From contig JBKGZM010000015.1 in assembly GCA_046545575.1 (NCBI GenBank), forward strand, positions 1 to 37,249: 37,249 nucleotides of DNA, given 5' to 3'. The notes under the pieces are model-generated. The model did not search any database, was not told the DNA's origin, and worked only from the letters and a program-made list of their open reading frames with translations. Source of the DNA: JAGXOF01 sp046545575 (GTDB lineage: Bacteria > Chloroflexota > Dehalococcoidia > SZUA-161 > SpSt-899). This document shows, in pieces, positions 17,317-25,398 of the stretch; within the stretch, counting starts at the first letter, position 1; every line of letters starts with the position of its first letter. The position numbers and the translations under genes were made by a program.

Positions 17317-17994
17317 ATGAAGGTTCTGCTAGTTGAAGATGATGCTACAACTGTGGAGGCCGTTCAGGTGTGCCTGGACATTCACCGGCCAGACGCAACT
17401 ATGATATCTACCGAAAAGGGGAGTGAGGCCCTCGAGCTTTTGAAGCAAGAGTCCCCCGATGTGGTGATATTGGATCTGGGCCTTCCTGATATGGATGGTA
17501 TAGAGGTCCTGGAAAATATCCGTCATACCTCCACTACCCCTGTTCTCATTATCAGCGGCAGAGATACGCAGAACTCCTTGACAGCGGGGCTGGACCTCGG
17601 AGCTGAGGACTACATTGTGAAGCCGATACATTATCTTGATTTCCTGTCCCGGTTGAATCATGTCCTTCGGCCTCCGGTCTCAGGTAAGGAGAGGAAGATC
17701 AGCGGAGGAGGACTGGAGATAGACGTTGATGAGGGGCGTGTGGTTGTGGACGGAAAACCTGTAGAACTTACTCCCACGGAATGGGGCGTCCTGACCTGCT
17801 TGATGGAGAATGCAGGGAAGATAGTGCCATTACAGCGGCTGGCTAGCCAGGTCTGGAACAGTGACACGATTGATTATTGGGGCATCAAGGAAACCGCCTC
17901 TGCGTTGAGAAGCAAGCTGGGCGATGACCTGAAGAAGCCAAGGATTATAGTCTCCGAGCATGAGGTCGGATACCGCTTCATGAATCCGGAATAG
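17317..17994 (+). CDS. OmpR/PhoB-family response regulator
   Basis: The 225-residue transcription factor has a receiver (1-118: E7, D8 and D9, phospho-acceptor D53 in VVILDLGLPD, K102 in IVKPIH) and a C-terminal winged helix (about 128-222) with LTPTEWGVLTCLMENAGKIV, the recognition-helix region and the hairpin HEVGYRFMNPE. GGGGTGAGCG precedes ATG 17317. It closes the signalling island and is its only clear DNA-binding output, so kinases upstream may act through it. Target genes are unknown. The divergent or neighbouring metabolic operon at 19461 is a candidate (inference). Confidence 0.93.
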   Translation: MKVLLVEDDATTVEAVQVCLDIHRPDATMISTEKGSEALELLKQESPDVVILDLGLPDMDGIEVLENIRHTSTTPVLIISGRDTQNSLTAGLDLGAEDYIVKPIHYLDFLSRLNHVLRPPVSGKERKISGGGLEIDVDEGRVVVDGKPVELTPTEWGVLTCLMENAGKIVPLQRLASQVWNSDTIDYWGIKETASALRSKLGDDLKKPRIIVSEHEVGYRFMNPE

Positions 17995-18044
17995 CGTTCA
18001 ACTTTGCTCTGAAGGCACCTGAATTAGGTGGCCCGGCGAGTCTG

Positions 18045-18257
18045 TTAGCTCCACTTCTCGGGTTGGTTTTTCGCTCGCATCCCTTCTAACATTGCCTCCA
18101 CCTCCCTATAGAGCTCCACGGATGTGTAGTCACGGGGGTCGAACCTCGCTACAACCTCTGAGTTATGCATAAGCAGAACGTACCAGTTCTCGTCTAAAAC
18201 AAGATCAAATCCATTATCCTCGTCAGTGGATGAAAGCATTCCCCAAATCTTCATCAT
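18045..18257 (-). CDS. 70-residue conserved-looking small protein, function unknown
   Basis: This minus-strand frame encodes a compact acidic protein. The core reads GFDLVLDENWYVLLMHNSEV and then ARFDPRDYTSVELYREVEAML. Alternating hydrophobic residues followed by an amphipathic helix look like a folded alpha/beta protein rather than a chance frame. No signal peptide or catalytic motif is visible. ATG 18257 has only a weak GGGGGA upstream, and an internal ATG at 18239 is possible. It is convergent with the OmpR-type gene and downstream of the Lrp gene. I do not assign a function. Confidence 0.55.
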   Translation of the reverse strand: MMKIWGMLSSTDEDNGFDLVLDENWYVLLMHNSEVVARFDPRDYTSVELYREVEAMLEGMRAKNQPEKWS

Positions 18258-18477
18258 AGTCCCAGATCCCCCGATAGCAACATCTCGTAGTTAGAGTGTA
18301 CCTCCGCTGTTTGCTCAATACCAGCGCATAAACCCCCAATTTAGATGAGTACCAGCATCCTTTTTCTGAAAGGGTTAATCCCCACGGTTTTCGCCGGCCT
18401 GGCATAATTGATGTTGCCTTTGCTTGATTTTCAATCAAGTTTCTATGGGAGGTCTGTCTTTTCCTGCGTGTAAGACG

Positions 18478-18975
18478 CTACTTCGTTGGACTACCTTCAT
18501 CCTGGTTGGGTAAGCCCAGCAGTGCGCTCACGTCTAAATCATCTTTCCAGGGCTTTTTCACTGTGTCCATGGCCACAAACGTCTGAGTTCTTGTGACACC
18601 GGACATTTGAGATATATTGTTCCGCATCAAGGCTGAAAGTTCCTCTGGGTTACGGAAAAGAGCTATTGCGACCAAGTCGAAGTAACCAGTGGTATGAGCC
18701 AGGTAGTACATATTAGGCAGGCGTGCCAGTTCCTTGCTGACCTGGTCGAGGTAGGCTAACTGTATCTCCAAACCGATAACGCAAAAGAAATGGTACCCGA
18801 GTTTCTCAGGATCCACGCTCGGAGAGAGCTTCATTGTCCCCTCTTTGACCAAACGTCTTACTCTGCTGCGTACCGTCCCCTCCGCTACATGTAGAGTCTT
18901 AGCTATGCGCCTGTAGCTCTGCCTCCCATCTTTCTGCAATTCCTTGATTATCCGCTGGTCTATCCTGTCGATCAT
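18478..18975 (-). CDS. Lrp/AsnC-family transcriptional regulator
   Basis: The 165-residue protein has an N-terminal AsnC-type helix-turn-helix (IDQRIIKELQKDGRQSYRRI followed by VAEGTVRSRVRRLVKEG, residues 4-48) and a C-terminal RAM ligand-binding/oligomerisation domain (about 65-145). AAAGGAGGTTG precedes ATG 18975. Lrp/AsnC proteins bind amino acids or other small carboxylates and regulate nearby metabolic genes. This one is divergent from the ligase-reductase operon at 19461 across a 485-bp gap, which makes it the obvious local regulator (inference). The effector could be an aromatic or amino-acid-derived acid. Confidence 0.92.
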   Translation of the reverse strand: MIDRIDQRIIKELQKDGRQSYRRIAKTLHVAEGTVRSRVRRLVKEGTMKLSPSVDPEKLGYHFFCVIGLEIQLAYLDQVSKELARLPNMYYLAHTTGYFDLVAIALFRNPEELSALMRNNISQMSGVTRTQTFVAMDTVKKPWKDDLDVSALLGLPNQDEGSPTK

Positions 18976-19460
18976 TGCACAACCTCCTTTGCATTTTATT
19001 GGTTACGCATGCCCCTCTCTGTTGACGCATTTCGGCATTTAGGCGGCTGGAGGGCTTGACACCCTACGCAAACTGTGCTATCATCCAGAAGACTTTATCA
19101 CATCTCTGCAACGATGTCCATAGTTTCCGGGATCAACAATAGTAACTGAAGCATATCAGATTTCCATTTTCCTTTGCATTCGATTGAGGTTTTAGCACCT
19201 TAAGAATTGCATAATCGGCTTCTAAGAGGATGCTGTCTACGAGTCTAACAAAAGGACTAACATGTTTTGTCTTTCCCCTTTGGCGGATTTCCCCCCTGCT
19301 TTCTGAATCTGAGTTAATGGTACCAAATATACAGGGGTGAGAGCTATGAAATTGATCGAAATCTGAGCTATAATCAGAACGCTGCACCATTATATGATAG
19401 TATTCTGCGATGGGTTTCCCTTTCATTTAGTAAGGCAAGTCAAATAAAGGAGGTCAATCG
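18976..19460. other. 485-bp divergent regulatory gap and long operon leader
   Basis: The region lies between the Lrp/AsnC gene and the CoA-ligase operon. It holds a near-consensus plus-strand promoter (19056-19084) and a leader of about 370 nt. A second TATAAT (19369-19374) has no good -35. ACAAAA and TTTTGT around 19248-19270 could form a small stem. The minus frame at 19133-19426 has no recognisable content or good RBS, so I leave it out. Lrp binding sites are likely here but cannot be pinpointed by eye. Confidence 0.55.
19056..19084 (+). promoter_or_regulatory. Near-consensus sigma70 promoter for the metabolic operon
   Basis: TTGACA (19056-19061), a 17-bp spacer and TATCAT (19079-19084) match the -35/-10 consensus at 11 of 12 positions. 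Transcription would start near 19091 and run to the ligase ATG at 19461. Confidence 0.7.
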
Positions 19461-21035
19461 ATGTCCAAGTGGTTAAACGCGGGAGATATGTTACGGAACA
19501 ATGCTTACCTACACCCGAACAAGATGGGGGCAAAGGACCTCAGCCGTTCTCTAACCTTCAAGCAATGGGACGAGAGGTGCAACAGACTGGCCAACGCACT
19601 GCTGGGGATGGGGCTAAAGCCCGGGGAAAGATTTGCGGCTATTGCGTATAATTGTGTGGAGTGGATGGAGATGTACGGGGCAGCAGCCAAGGCGGGACTG
19701 ACGATAATACCTGTCCTGTTCAGGTTATCGCCTTCGGAGTATCAATACATATGCGAGCATGGGGAGGCTAAGGTTTTCATAGTGGCCAGCGAATTTGTTG
19801 AGGGGGTAGACTCCATTCGCGACCAGTTGTCTATACCTCGTGATAATTATCTTTTCTTTGGTGGAGACAAAGCCCCGACGGGGTATCAGCACTATGAGGA
19901 TGTCATTCAGAAGGGATCGCCGAAGGAGCCGGGGATAGAGGTAGATGAGGAATCCCCCTGGACTATTACTTACACATCCGGGACAACCGGGAAGCCCAAG
20001 GGCGTGGTGCGCTCGCACAAGAGCTTCATCGCCTATAACTGGCTGCATGTAACTAATTTTGGCTTTGACCAGGATGACATCTCTCTCCTTGTAATGCCTA
20101 CAAGTCATATAAACTCCATCTTCTTTTCATGGACGGCCACCTGGACTGGCGCAGGGGTGTGCATATATAGTCGGGCGAGCTTTGATCCGGAGCACTACAT
20201 CAAGACCATGCAGGACGAAGGGATCACCTTTACCTCACTGGTACCTACCCATTACGTAATGATGCTTGACCTGCCTGATGAGGTAAGGGCAAAGTACGAT
20301 GTTTCAGGAATGAGGAAGCTCCTGTGCTCATCCGCGCCTGTCCGGAAGGATACCAAACTGGCAGCCATGGAGTACTGGGAAAATGCTGGTATGTTTGAGG
20401 AGTATGGTACCACTGAGGCGGGCGGAACGACGATATTGCGGCCCAACGAACAGCTAAAGAAGCTGGGGAGTATTGGGAGAGAATTATATGGGCTGGAGAA
20501 GATAAAGCTTCTTGATGAGGAGGGGAATGAGGTTCCCGACGGCGAGGTTGGTGAGATTTGTGTCAAGGCTCCGTCCATGTTCACTGAGTATTATAAGGAC
20601 CCTGAGAAAACACAGGAGGCCTTCAAATTCGGAGGAGAATATTTCCGGACCGGGGACATGGCCTCTCGCGACGAAGACGGCTATTACGTCCTGGCGGACA
20701 GAAAGGCGGACATGATAATCACCGGCGGCGAGAACGTATTCCCCTCTGAGATAGAGCAGCTTGTAGCCACCCATCCCAAGGTAAAGGAGGTGGGGGTAGT
20801 TGGCGTGCCTGACAGGAAATGGGGAGAGGCGATCAAGGCAGTGGTTGTTCCGGCTGAGGGTGCGGAACCCTCGAAGGAGCTGGAACAGGAGATCGTAGAA
20901 TTTTGCAAGGGGAAGATAGCTGGCTACAAGCGGCCCAAGTCGGTGGACTTTATCAAGGCTGAGGATATGCCGAGGACGGCCACCGGGAAGATCGTGCACA
21001 GAGGAATACGGGAGTGGTACCAGGAAAAGGAATAA
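19461..21035 (+). CDS. AMP-forming acyl/aryl-CoA ligase
   Basis: The 524-residue member of the ANL superfamily converts a carboxylic acid, ATP and CoA to acyl-CoA, AMP and PPi in the cytoplasm. The P-loop-like motif TYTSGTTGKPKGVV is near residue 170. EEYGTTE, YFRTGDMA, the hinge DRKADMIITGGENVFPSEIE and the C-terminal catalytic lysine in ATGKIVHR all appear in the proper order. AAAGGAGGTC precedes ATG 19461. It is the first gene of the operon that carries the reductase/dehydratase, so it probably activates the substrate acid. The sequence does not settle whether that is benzoate-like, arylacetate or aliphatic. Confidence 0.93.
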   Translation: MSKWLNAGDMLRNNAYLHPNKMGAKDLSRSLTFKQWDERCNRLANALLGMGLKPGERFAAIAYNCVEWMEMYGAAAKAGLTIIPVLFRLSPSEYQYICEHGEAKVFIVASEFVEGVDSIRDQLSIPRDNYLFFGGDKAPTGYQHYEDVIQKGSPKEPGIEVDEESPWTITYTSGTTGKPKGVVRSHKSFIAYNWLHVTNFGFDQDDISLLVMPTSHINSIFFSWTATWTGAGVCIYSRASFDPEHYIKTMQDEGITFTSLVPTHYVMMLDLPDEVRAKYDVSGMRKLLCSSAPVRKDTKLAAMEYWENAGMFEEYGTTEAGGTTILRPNEQLKKLGSIGRELYGLEKIKLLDEEGNEVPDGEVGEICVKAPSMFTEYYKDPEKTQEAFKFGGEYFRTGDMASRDEDGYYVLADRKADMIITGGENVFPSEIEQLVATHPKVKEVGVVGVPDRKWGEAIKAVVVPAEGAEPSKELEQEIVEFCKGKIAGYKRPKSVDFIKAEDMPRTATGKIVHRGIREWYQEKE

Positions 21036-21066
21036 GGAATACGTATAATTGAAGTGGGGGTAAGTT

Positions 21067-22224
21067 ATGTCGGATGCTGCCGGAAACGGTCTCGCCACAG
21101 TAAACAAATACTACGAGGATTACGGAAGCCGGGCAAGGGAGTTGAAGGGGCAAGGCAAAAGCATAATCGGATACCTTTGTGCCCTGTCCCCTGTTGAGAT
21201 GATACAGGGTGCCGGATTTATTCCCTTCAGGATAAAGGGGAATGTCTCCGAACCCATCACCAAGGCGGACTCACAACTGGAAACCATCGTTTGTCCCCTG
21301 GTACGGAGTTGCTTTGATCTTTCCCTCAAGGAGAGGTACGAGTTCCTGGAAGGCATAGTCATTCCTCACGCCTGCGACAGCATAACCCGCAGCTACAGCA
21401 CGATACGGCATAGCCTGGGTCTCCCCTATTCCCACTTTGTTAACCTTCCCCATACCATTAAGGATATATCGCTTGAGTTCTTTAAGGAGGAACTAAATAC
21501 CTTCAGGAAAAGCCTGTCTCGATACTCTGGCCGTGAGCTGGCGAACAGTGATCTGGCTCAGGCTGTTCAAGCGTATAATAAGCAGAGAGCGAAGGTCAGA
21601 GAGCTCTACGAGCTGAGGAAGCCTAATCCACCGCTTATCTCGGGAGGCGAGATTACCAGGACTTTGGTGGCGGCGATGAGCCTGCCGGTGGAGGAGTCGA
21701 TTGACTTGCTGGACAGTGTTATTGCTGAGGTCCGACAAAGGAGCGAATCCCCTGCGAAAAAAGGCGCTCGGATCATGGTTATCGGGGGGCAGGTTGATGA
21801 TGCGACATTTATTGACCTGATTGAGGAGAACGATGCCAGCGTTGTGGCAGATGACCTTTGCCCCGGGGCCAGGGAGCACTGGTTTGATGTTAATGCTACC
21901 GAGGACCCCATCGATGGCATAGCCGAGCGGTACCTGAGAAGGGTATACTGCGGCCGGACCTACAGGGGCGATTCAGGAAACTACCAGCAGGATTTGGAAG
22001 AAAGGTTTGGCCATATTGGACGCTTCATCAAGGATTTCAAGGTTGACGGCGTAATACTCTACATTTACAGGTACTGCGATCCCTTCGGGTTTGAGGTTCC
22101 GGCAATGGAGAGCTATATTGATTCCTTCGGAGTGCCGACGCTTCACCTGGAGGACGAGTACTCGATGTCCAGTATCGGGAGGTTGAGGACGAGGGTGCAG
22201 GCGTTTCTGGAAATGATTAGCTAG
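21067..22224 (+). CDS. Benzoyl-CoA reductase / 2-hydroxyacyl-CoA dehydratase subunit (BcrC/HgdB-like)
   Basis: The 385-residue protein belongs to the HGD-D family. Cysteine-containing signatures include VCPLVRSC (residues 76-82), IPHACDS and IYRYCDPFGFEVP, which in this family hold a [4Fe-4S] cluster and line the active site. Its length matches BcrC (about 380-390). It precedes a second family member by 15 nt, and two activase genes follow, in the same C-B-A-D order as bcrCBAD of Thauera (established for that system). The enzyme would reduce or dehydrate an acyl-CoA by one-electron chemistry driven by ATP. Reductase versus dehydratase cannot be decided from sequence by eye. Confidence 0.88.
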   Translation: MSDAAGNGLATVNKYYEDYGSRARELKGQGKSIIGYLCALSPVEMIQGAGFIPFRIKGNVSEPITKADSQLETIVCPLVRSCFDLSLKERYEFLEGIVIPHACDSITRSYSTIRHSLGLPYSHFVNLPHTIKDISLEFFKEELNTFRKSLSRYSGRELANSDLAQAVQAYNKQRAKVRELYELRKPNPPLISGGEITRTLVAAMSLPVEESIDLLDSVIAEVRQRSESPAKKGARIMVIGGQVDDATFIDLIEENDASVVADDLCPGAREHWFDVNATEDPIDGIAERYLRRVYCGRTYRGDSGNYQQDLEERFGHIGRFIKDFKVDGVILYIYRYCDPFGFEVPAMESYIDSFGVPTLHLEDEYSMSSIGRLRTRVQAFLEMIS

Positions 22225-22239
22225 AGCGAGGGGGATAGA

Positions 22240-23658
22240 ATGACTGAGCAGAAATGGCCGGATAAATATCCTATAGAGGGCAGAAGAGGGCGGCAATACG
22301 GGACTGTGGCGAGCACCAAAGTTGGCCCTATGATGAAGGAGGCCATTGGTGGCGTCGTGGAAGCGAAGCAGGAAGGCAAGGCTATAGCGTACTCCTTCAT
22401 CCAGAGCAACCACGATGAGATCCTCCGGGCCATGGACATAGTCCCGATGTGGACCGAGAACTATGCCGGGATATGTGGCGCCAAGCGTGATACCGGGAGA
22501 TTTTTGGAGAAGGCGGAGTCGCTGGACTTCTCCCGTTCGCTTTGCACGTATGCCACCTGTGGACTGGGCTTTGACGCCTGGCGTGAGGAAACCGGCGATA
22601 TGCCGCCGGATCCTCCCTGGGGAGGACAGGTAAGGCCGGATGTTATGCTGTCCAGCGGGCAGATAATCTGTGACCCGAGAAACAAGTGGTATCAGGCCTG
22701 CCAGCAATTCGAACCCGATGTCCCCATCCATAACTCGGCCTCTCTGTGGCCCGTTTATGAGGATGATATAGACCGGAGTGAGGTGGAGGGATACTACGTC
22801 AAATATATAACGGAGGACCTTAGAGACCTTGTCAATTTCCTGGAGCGGCATCTTAACAGGAAGATGGATTGGGACAGGCTGTGGCAGACTATTGATCTGG
22901 CTGATAGAACGATGGACCTCCTTGTGGAGTGCCGCGAGCTTCGCAAGGCTATCCCCACCCCGATGGACACGGGGGACGCGATGAATACAATGGTCGCCCA
23001 CTGCTTCCTGCTAGGAACACAGCAGGCGTATGACTTCCTGTCCGATTTGCGGGATGAGCTGCGATACAAGGTTGAGCGCAAACTGGGCGTTGTGCCCAAT
23101 GAGAAATACCGTCTGGCATGGGCCGGGGGCTTGCCCTCCTGGTTTGCCCTGACCGATTTCATGTACTTCTGGAGCAAGGGCGCGGTATTCCCCGTGGAGA
23201 GCACGTATAATGAGCTTGCCTGCTCGGTAAGCGAGCTTGATATTCCCAAAACCAGCGACCCGCTGGAGTATATAGCCTGGAGGTGGATACGGCGTCAGAC
23301 CTACTGGTGGGATGCAGCAAAGAAGCGCCCCGGTTCGGACCCGGATGTAGAGCGCATTATCCACTATATCGAAAACTATAATATAGACGGCCTTGTGATA
23401 CACGAGGCTTTTTCCTGCCGGAGCTGGCATGTTGGGCTCCTGTGGATCCTGAACCAGATAGCCAGGATATATAAGCCGATCCCCGTGTTGGTGCTCAAGG
23501 GAGGGAAGAAAGAGAAGACAGAGCGTGAGTTACCCTCGCTGGTGCTTGAGAGCGACATTGTGGATATCAGCTCCTACTCCGAGGCGGACACACATGCCAG
23601 GATAGACGCCTTCATCGAGACGGTGGAGTCGGTCAAAAGCCAGAAAGTGGAGGTCTAG
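22240..23658 (+). CDS. Benzoyl-CoA reductase / 2-hydroxyacyl-CoA dehydratase subunit (BcrB-like)
   Basis: This 472-residue, larger HGD-D family subunit shows a conserved start of the substrate-binding lobe (AYSFIQSNHDEILRAMDIVP and NYAGICGAKRD), the cluster motif SLCTYATCGLG near residues 100-110, and CRSWH in the C-terminal lobe. AGGGGGA precedes ATG 22240, only 15 nt after the previous gene. It should form a heterodimer with the 21067 product, each subunit carrying an iron-sulfur cluster. Electrons come from the activases encoded immediately after. It is somewhat longer than BcrB of Thauera (about 435). Confidence 0.88.
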   Translation: MTEQKWPDKYPIEGRRGRQYGTVASTKVGPMMKEAIGGVVEAKQEGKAIAYSFIQSNHDEILRAMDIVPMWTENYAGICGAKRDTGRFLEKAESLDFSRSLCTYATCGLGFDAWREETGDMPPDPPWGGQVRPDVMLSSGQIICDPRNKWYQACQQFEPDVPIHNSASLWPVYEDDIDRSEVEGYYVKYITEDLRDLVNFLERHLNRKMDWDRLWQTIDLADRTMDLLVECRELRKAIPTPMDTGDAMNTMVAHCFLLGTQQAYDFLSDLRDELRYKVERKLGVVPNEKYRLAWAGGLPSWFALTDFMYFWSKGAVFPVESTYNELACSVSELDIPKTSDPLEYIAWRWIRRQTYWWDAAKKRPGSDPDVERIIHYIENYNIDGLVIHEAFSCRSWHVGLLWILNQIARIYKPIPVLVLKGGKKEKTERELPSLVLESDIVDISSYSEADTHARIDAFIETVESVKSQKVEV

Positions 23659-23660
23659 AG

Positions 23661-24515
23661 GTGCAATCCGGGGCAGGAGGCTACTTTGCTGGGCTGGACA
23701 TAGGCTCCACTATCACCAAAGTGGTGGTAATGGCGGAGGATGTTCTGGCCTCGGTGGTTGAGTACACTGCCCCTGAGCAAAGGAAACTGGCAAACAAAGT
23801 GATGGAGGAAGCCCTCGATAAAGCGGGGCTGTCCCTTGATGAGATAAGCTACATAGTGGCCACTGGCTATGGCCGGATCAATGTCCCCTTCGCAGATAGG
23901 CAGATAACGGAGATCTCATGCCATGCCAGGGGGCTTGCCTATTTGCTTCCTACAGTGAGGACAGCTATTGATATCGGAGGACAGGACTGCAAAGGAATTA
24001 AGCTGAAGAATGGTAAAGTCAGTGGCTTCGTTATGAACGATAAGTGTGCTGCGGGGACTGGGAGATTTCTTGAGGTGATAGCGGAAGGGCTTGGTGTGAG
24101 ATTGGAAAATCTGGGAGAGCTCTCGCTTGCTTCTGAGAGCCCTGTAAAGGTTAGCAGTACATGCACGGTATTTGCTGAGCAGGAAGTGGTATCCAGGCTC
24201 ACGGAAGGAGCAAAGCTGGAGGACCTTGCCGCCGGTATCCATGAGGCAATTGCCGGGAGGATATGTGCAATGGTGGGGAAGCTAAATATAGAGAGGGATG
24301 TGGTGGTAACTGGGGGCGGGGCCAAGAATGTAGGCCTCGTCAGGGCTATAGAGTCTAAATTGGGGTTCCCTGTGCTTTTACCCCCTGATCCCTTGCTCAC
24401 TGGTGCTATAGGGGCTGCTTTGTTGGGCAAAGAGACCGTACAGCGAGCCGTTGAAAAGGGCGAAATCCCTACCAGGAGTGAGAGGCGTTTAGAGGAAGCC
24501 AGATTCTACGCGTGA
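23661..24515 (+). CDS. CoA-enzyme activase ATPase (BcrA/HgdC-like)
   Basis: The 284-residue protein is of the BadF/BadG/BcrA/HgdC ASKHA-fold ATPase family. Seen are the phosphate-1 motif GLDIGSTITKVV, the phosphate-2 motif AIDIGGQDCKGI, the cluster ligand C129 in NDKCAAGTGRF, the second ligand C168 in SSTCTVFAEQE and the adenosine motif VTGGGAKNVG. A homodimer or heterodimer shares one [4Fe-4S] cluster between subunits and uses ATP to push electrons into the B/C subunits. GTG 23661 with GGAGG upstream is the start, 3 nt after the previous stop. It has HgdC-like length, shorter than Thauera BcrA (about 436). Confidence 0.92.
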   Translation: MQSGAGGYFAGLDIGSTITKVVVMAEDVLASVVEYTAPEQRKLANKVMEEALDKAGLSLDEISYIVATGYGRINVPFADRQITEISCHARGLAYLLPTVRTAIDIGGQDCKGIKLKNGKVSGFVMNDKCAAGTGRFLEVIAEGLGVRLENLGELSLASESPVKVSSTCTVFAEQEVVSRLTEGAKLEDLAAGIHEAIAGRICAMVGKLNIERDVVVTGGGAKNVGLVRAIESKLGFPVLLPPDPLLTGAIGAALLGKETVQRAVEKGEIPTRSERRLEEARFYA

Positions 24516-24525
24516 CTGTATTTTC

Positions 24526-25317
24526 ATGGTCTATTGTGCCGGGATTGATATAGGCGCTGCCTTTTCCAAGGCAGTCATATTGTCTGATGGCCAGATCGTA
24601 TCGCAGTGTGTGCTTGGTTCCAAAGGGAACTACAAGGATGTCGCTGATGAGGTGATTGGTAAGGCCCTCACACAGGCAGGGCTTTCCATGGATGATATAG
24701 GGTATGTGGTAGCCACTGGTCATGGAGCAGGCAATGTCTCATTCGCAGACGAGTTGGTTACGGATATCTCGTGTCAGGCCAGGTCTGTATCCCACGTATT
24801 TCCCTCCGCGAGAACCGGGATCGATATCGGTGATATGACGACCAAGGCTTTTCGTGTGGACGACCAAGGACGATCTGTCGGGTTTGTGTTGAGCGGTAAG
24901 TGTGCTGGCGGTAGTGCCAGGATACTGCAGCTAGTGGCCCGCGTCTTGCGAGTCAAGTTGGAGGATATCGGCGAATTGTCTTTAAAGTCGGAGAAGAAGG
25001 TTGATTTCAGTACGGGATGTGCCGTGTTCGCCGAAACCGAGGCGGTATCCCGGGTGGCCGAAGGGGCTTCCAGAGAGGACCTTTTGGCCGGACTTCACCG
25101 GGCGCTGGCAGCTCAGATTCACAGCCTTATGGAACGAGTGGGTATTGAGGAAGACTGTGCGCTTGTCGGTGGAGGAGCCAAGGATATCGGGCTTGTTAGA
25201 AGCCTCAGGGAGAGATTGGGTATCGAGCTTTTGGTGCCGGAGGAGCCACAGATCGTGGCTGCCCTTGGCGCCGCCCTGATAGCTGAAGACAGGATTCCTT
25301 TGCAACACAAAGGGTAG
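24526..25317 (+). CDS. CoA-enzyme activase ATPase, divergent second subunit (BcrD-like position)
   Basis: The 263-residue ASKHA ATPase starts 11 nt after the previous activase. It keeps phosphate-1 (GIDIGAAFSKAV), C126 and C165 as presumed cluster ligands and the adenosine motif GGGAKDIG. Two family motifs are altered: the usual DIGGQDCK is DIGDMTTK, and NDKCAAGTGRF is SGKCAGGSARI. It could therefore be a heterodimer partner with weaker ATPase activity, as A and D differ in benzoyl-CoA reductases (inference). The upstream RBS is poor, so translation may depend on the preceding gene. A palindromic repeat follows. Confidence 0.9.
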   Translation: MVYCAGIDIGAAFSKAVILSDGQIVSQCVLGSKGNYKDVADEVIGKALTQAGLSMDDIGYVVATGHGAGNVSFADELVTDISCQARSVSHVFPSARTGIDIGDMTTKAFRVDDQGRSVGFVLSGKCAGGSARILQLVARVLRVKLEDIGELSLKSEKKVDFSTGCAVFAETEAVSRVAEGASREDLLAGLHRALAAQIHSLMERVGIEEDCALVGGGAKDIGLVRSLRERLGIELLVPEEPQIVAALGAALIAEDRIPLQHKG

Positions 25318-25365
25318 GGGCGAATTTATTCGCCCTCCCGGGGGAAGCTTTAGCCTTCCCTACCC
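25312..25365. repeat. Compound palindromic element between operon genes
   Basis: GGGTAGGG at 25312-25319 is complementary to CCCTACCC at 25358-25365. Inside lie the perfect hairpin GGGCGAAT-TT-ATTCGCCC (25318-25335) and a GGGAAG/CTTCCC stem (25343-25360). The nested layout resembles small mobile palindromic repeats (REP/MITE-like). It sits in the 81-bp gap between the activase and the GlcD-like gene and could set relative expression of the two halves of the operon. Confidence 0.55.
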
Positions 25366-25398
25366 GACAACGTAATACAAGACTTCAAGGAGGCGGGT

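Noticed and set aside
18223..18438. 71-codon minus frame upstream of the 70-residue protein
   Set aside because: It overlaps the more protein-like frame, has low-complexity basic content and no RBS.
18423..18439. CTTGATT/AATCAAG hairpin as terminator of the Lrp/AsnC gene
   Set aside because: The stem is only 7 bp and is followed by CAAAGG on the minus strand, without T residues.
19133..19426. 97-codon minus frame in the operon leader
   Set aside because: Its composition looks random, no RBS is present, and it lies inside the presumed 5' leader of the ligase operon.
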